This document shows positions 5,897 to 6,449 of a stretch of 6,449 nucleotides of DNA, in pieces. How positions within the stretch are numbered: the stretch's first letter is position 1; each line of letters begins with the position of its first letter. The stretch is from JBFWWW01 sp050245975 (GTDB taxonomy: Bacteria > Pseudomonadota > Alphaproteobacteria > Rhizobiales > Hyphomicrobiaceae). The stretch lies in the NCBI GenBank assembly GCA_050245975.1, contig JBFWWW010000202.1, forward strand, positions 1-6,449, read 5' to 3'. Position numbers and translations under genes: made by a program. Below the pieces are notes generated by a model that saw only the letters and a program-made list of their open reading frames with translations, searched no databases and had not been told where the DNA came from.

Positions 5897-5928
5897 CCAG
5901 AGGGTGATCCGCCCAGAGGGTGATCCGC
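5897..5928 (+). repeat. perfect 16-bp tandem duplication carrying the ribosome-binding site
   Basis: CCAGAGGGTGATCCGC occurs at 5897-5912 and immediately again at 5913-5928 with no mismatch. Each copy contains AGAGGG, so the permease gene has two identical Shine-Dalgarno-like elements. The second lies 9 bases before the ATG at 5930 and the first lies 16 bases further upstream. Confidence 0.9.
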
Positions 5929-5929
5929 A

Positions 5930-6449
5930 ATGCCTCCCCAGTTCGGCGACAGCCGCTTCACACCCCAGTTCGGCGGCGTCTCCAACGGCACCGCGAACAC
6001 GGTGCTGGTGACGGCCATCGTCGTCATCACGCTCTATGTCGCGCGCGATGTCCTCGTCCCCCTGGCGCTGGCCATCCTGCTCGCCTTCATTCTGGCGCCG
6101 CTGGTGCGCCGCCTGCGCCGCTGGGACGTGCCGCGCGTCGTCTCCGTGGTGCTGGTGGTGCTGGCCGCCTTCAGCACCATCATCGCGGCGGCCGCCCTCA
6201 TCACGCAGCAGATCGGACAGCTCGCCCAGGACCTGCCGCGCTACGAATATGTCGTCCGCGGCAAGATTTCGGCCGCCCGCGATGCCGCGCTGTCGGCAGG
6301 ACCGCTCGGCCGCATGACGGAGACGTTCCGGGACCTGCAGACGGAGCTTGAGAAGCCGCCGGCCGCTGGCCAGCAGGGACAGGCGCCGGCGGCCGGCGCC
6401 GAGAAGCCGGCGCCACCGATGCCCGTGGAGGTGCGCGAGCCGCCGCCCA
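5930..6449 (+). CDS. AI-2E family transporter (TqsA/PerM-like), N-terminal part
   Basis: The reading frame from the ATG at 5930 is open to the window end (173 residues). A polar start (1-21) is followed by membrane helices at about 23-38 and 41-58, including YVARDVLVPLALAILLAFIL. A basic loop, VRRLRRWDVPR (59-69), leads to a third helix at about 70-93 and then TQQIGQLAQDLPRYEYVV (92-109). This order, with the DVLVPLALA and L..DLP.Y elements, is characteristic of the AI-2E exporter family of multi-pass inner-membrane permeases. Residues about 142-173 form a Pro/Ala-rich low-complexity stretch not found in short family members such as TqsA. The substrate is unknown: family members export autoinducer-2, sodium or other small molecules. 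AGAGGG (5915-5920), in the second copy of a duplicated 16-mer, lies 9 bases before the start. The gap from the previous stop is 50 bases, so it is probably in the same transcript. Confidence 0.86.
   Translation, partial: MPPQFGDSRFTPQFGGVSNGTANTVLVTAIVVITLYVARDVLVPLALAILLAFILAPLVRRLRRWDVPRVVSVVLVVLAAFSTIIAAAALITQQIGQLAQDLPRYEYVVRGKISAARDAALSAGPLGRMTETFRDLQTELEKPPAAGQQGQAPAAGAEKPAPPMPVEVREPPP
5936..5975 (+). repeat. 13-bp in-frame direct repeat at the permease N-terminus
   Basis: CCCCAGTTCGGCG is present at 5936-5948 and 5963-5975, offset 27 bases (9 codons). It encodes the repeated PQFG in MPPQFGDSRFTPQFGG. The intervening bases are not repeated. Confidence 0.8.

Noticed and set aside
5920..6351. 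Plus-strand open frame starting GTG at 5920, overlapping the permease start
   Set aside because: It gives an Arg/Pro/His-rich product without motifs. The neighbouring frame from 5930 gives clear membrane helices of the AI-2E family.
1..6449. CRISPR array, tRNA or rRNA gene, insertion sequence
   Set aside because: No regularly spaced repeats, no cloverleaf-like or rRNA-like segments, and no transposase motif or long terminal inverted repeats were seen on either strand.

Overview
The window looks like chromosomal DNA from a high-GC alphaproteobacterium. Codon third positions are almost all G or C. Two intergenic regions carry matches to the GGAAC-N16-CGTT promoter recognised by EcfG, the general-stress sigma factor confined to Alphaproteobacteria. 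The gene families (OtsA, a GH15 glycosidase, DUF883-type small membrane proteins, an AI-2E-type permease) fit that group. Genus cannot be told from the sequence alone.

Left part (1-4040, minus strand): a trehalose/glucose block. In transcription order it holds a GH15 glycoside hydrolase of the trehalase/glucoamylase type (2235-4040), trehalose-6-phosphate synthase otsA (446-1996), and a ROK-family sugar kinase resembling polyphosphate glucokinase (1-449, cut by the window edge). The kinase start overlaps the otsA stop by 4 bases (GTGA), so the two are probably translationally coupled. A putative EcfG promoter with a small perfect hairpin over its -35 box lies between GH15 and otsA. No trehalose-6-phosphate phosphatase (otsB) is present in the window.

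Middle (4041-4872): a 184-base GC-rich gap with two small hairpins, then a 162-residue single-pass membrane protein on the minus strand (4225-4713), then a 159-base divergent promoter region. That region holds one good EcfG site facing right and one weaker site facing left, with their -35 boxes back to back.

Right part (4873-6449, plus strand): a tight cluster of envelope genes. There are two DUF883/ElaB-YqjD-like tail-anchored small proteins, a two-helix YqjE/holin-3_6-like protein, and the N-terminal 173 residues of an AI-2E family permease that runs off the window. All four small membrane proteins have a glycine/alanine-rich helix next to basic residues, and in the three plus-strand ones it forms the extreme C-terminus. 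Three short direct duplications lie at gene junctions here, one of which doubles a ribosome-binding site.

Taken together, the window reads as a general-stress locus. Trehalose synthesis and glucose recycling sit on one side and envelope-associated small proteins on the other, with EcfG-type promoters as the common link. The functional link is inference; the promoter strings and gene order are directly visible.
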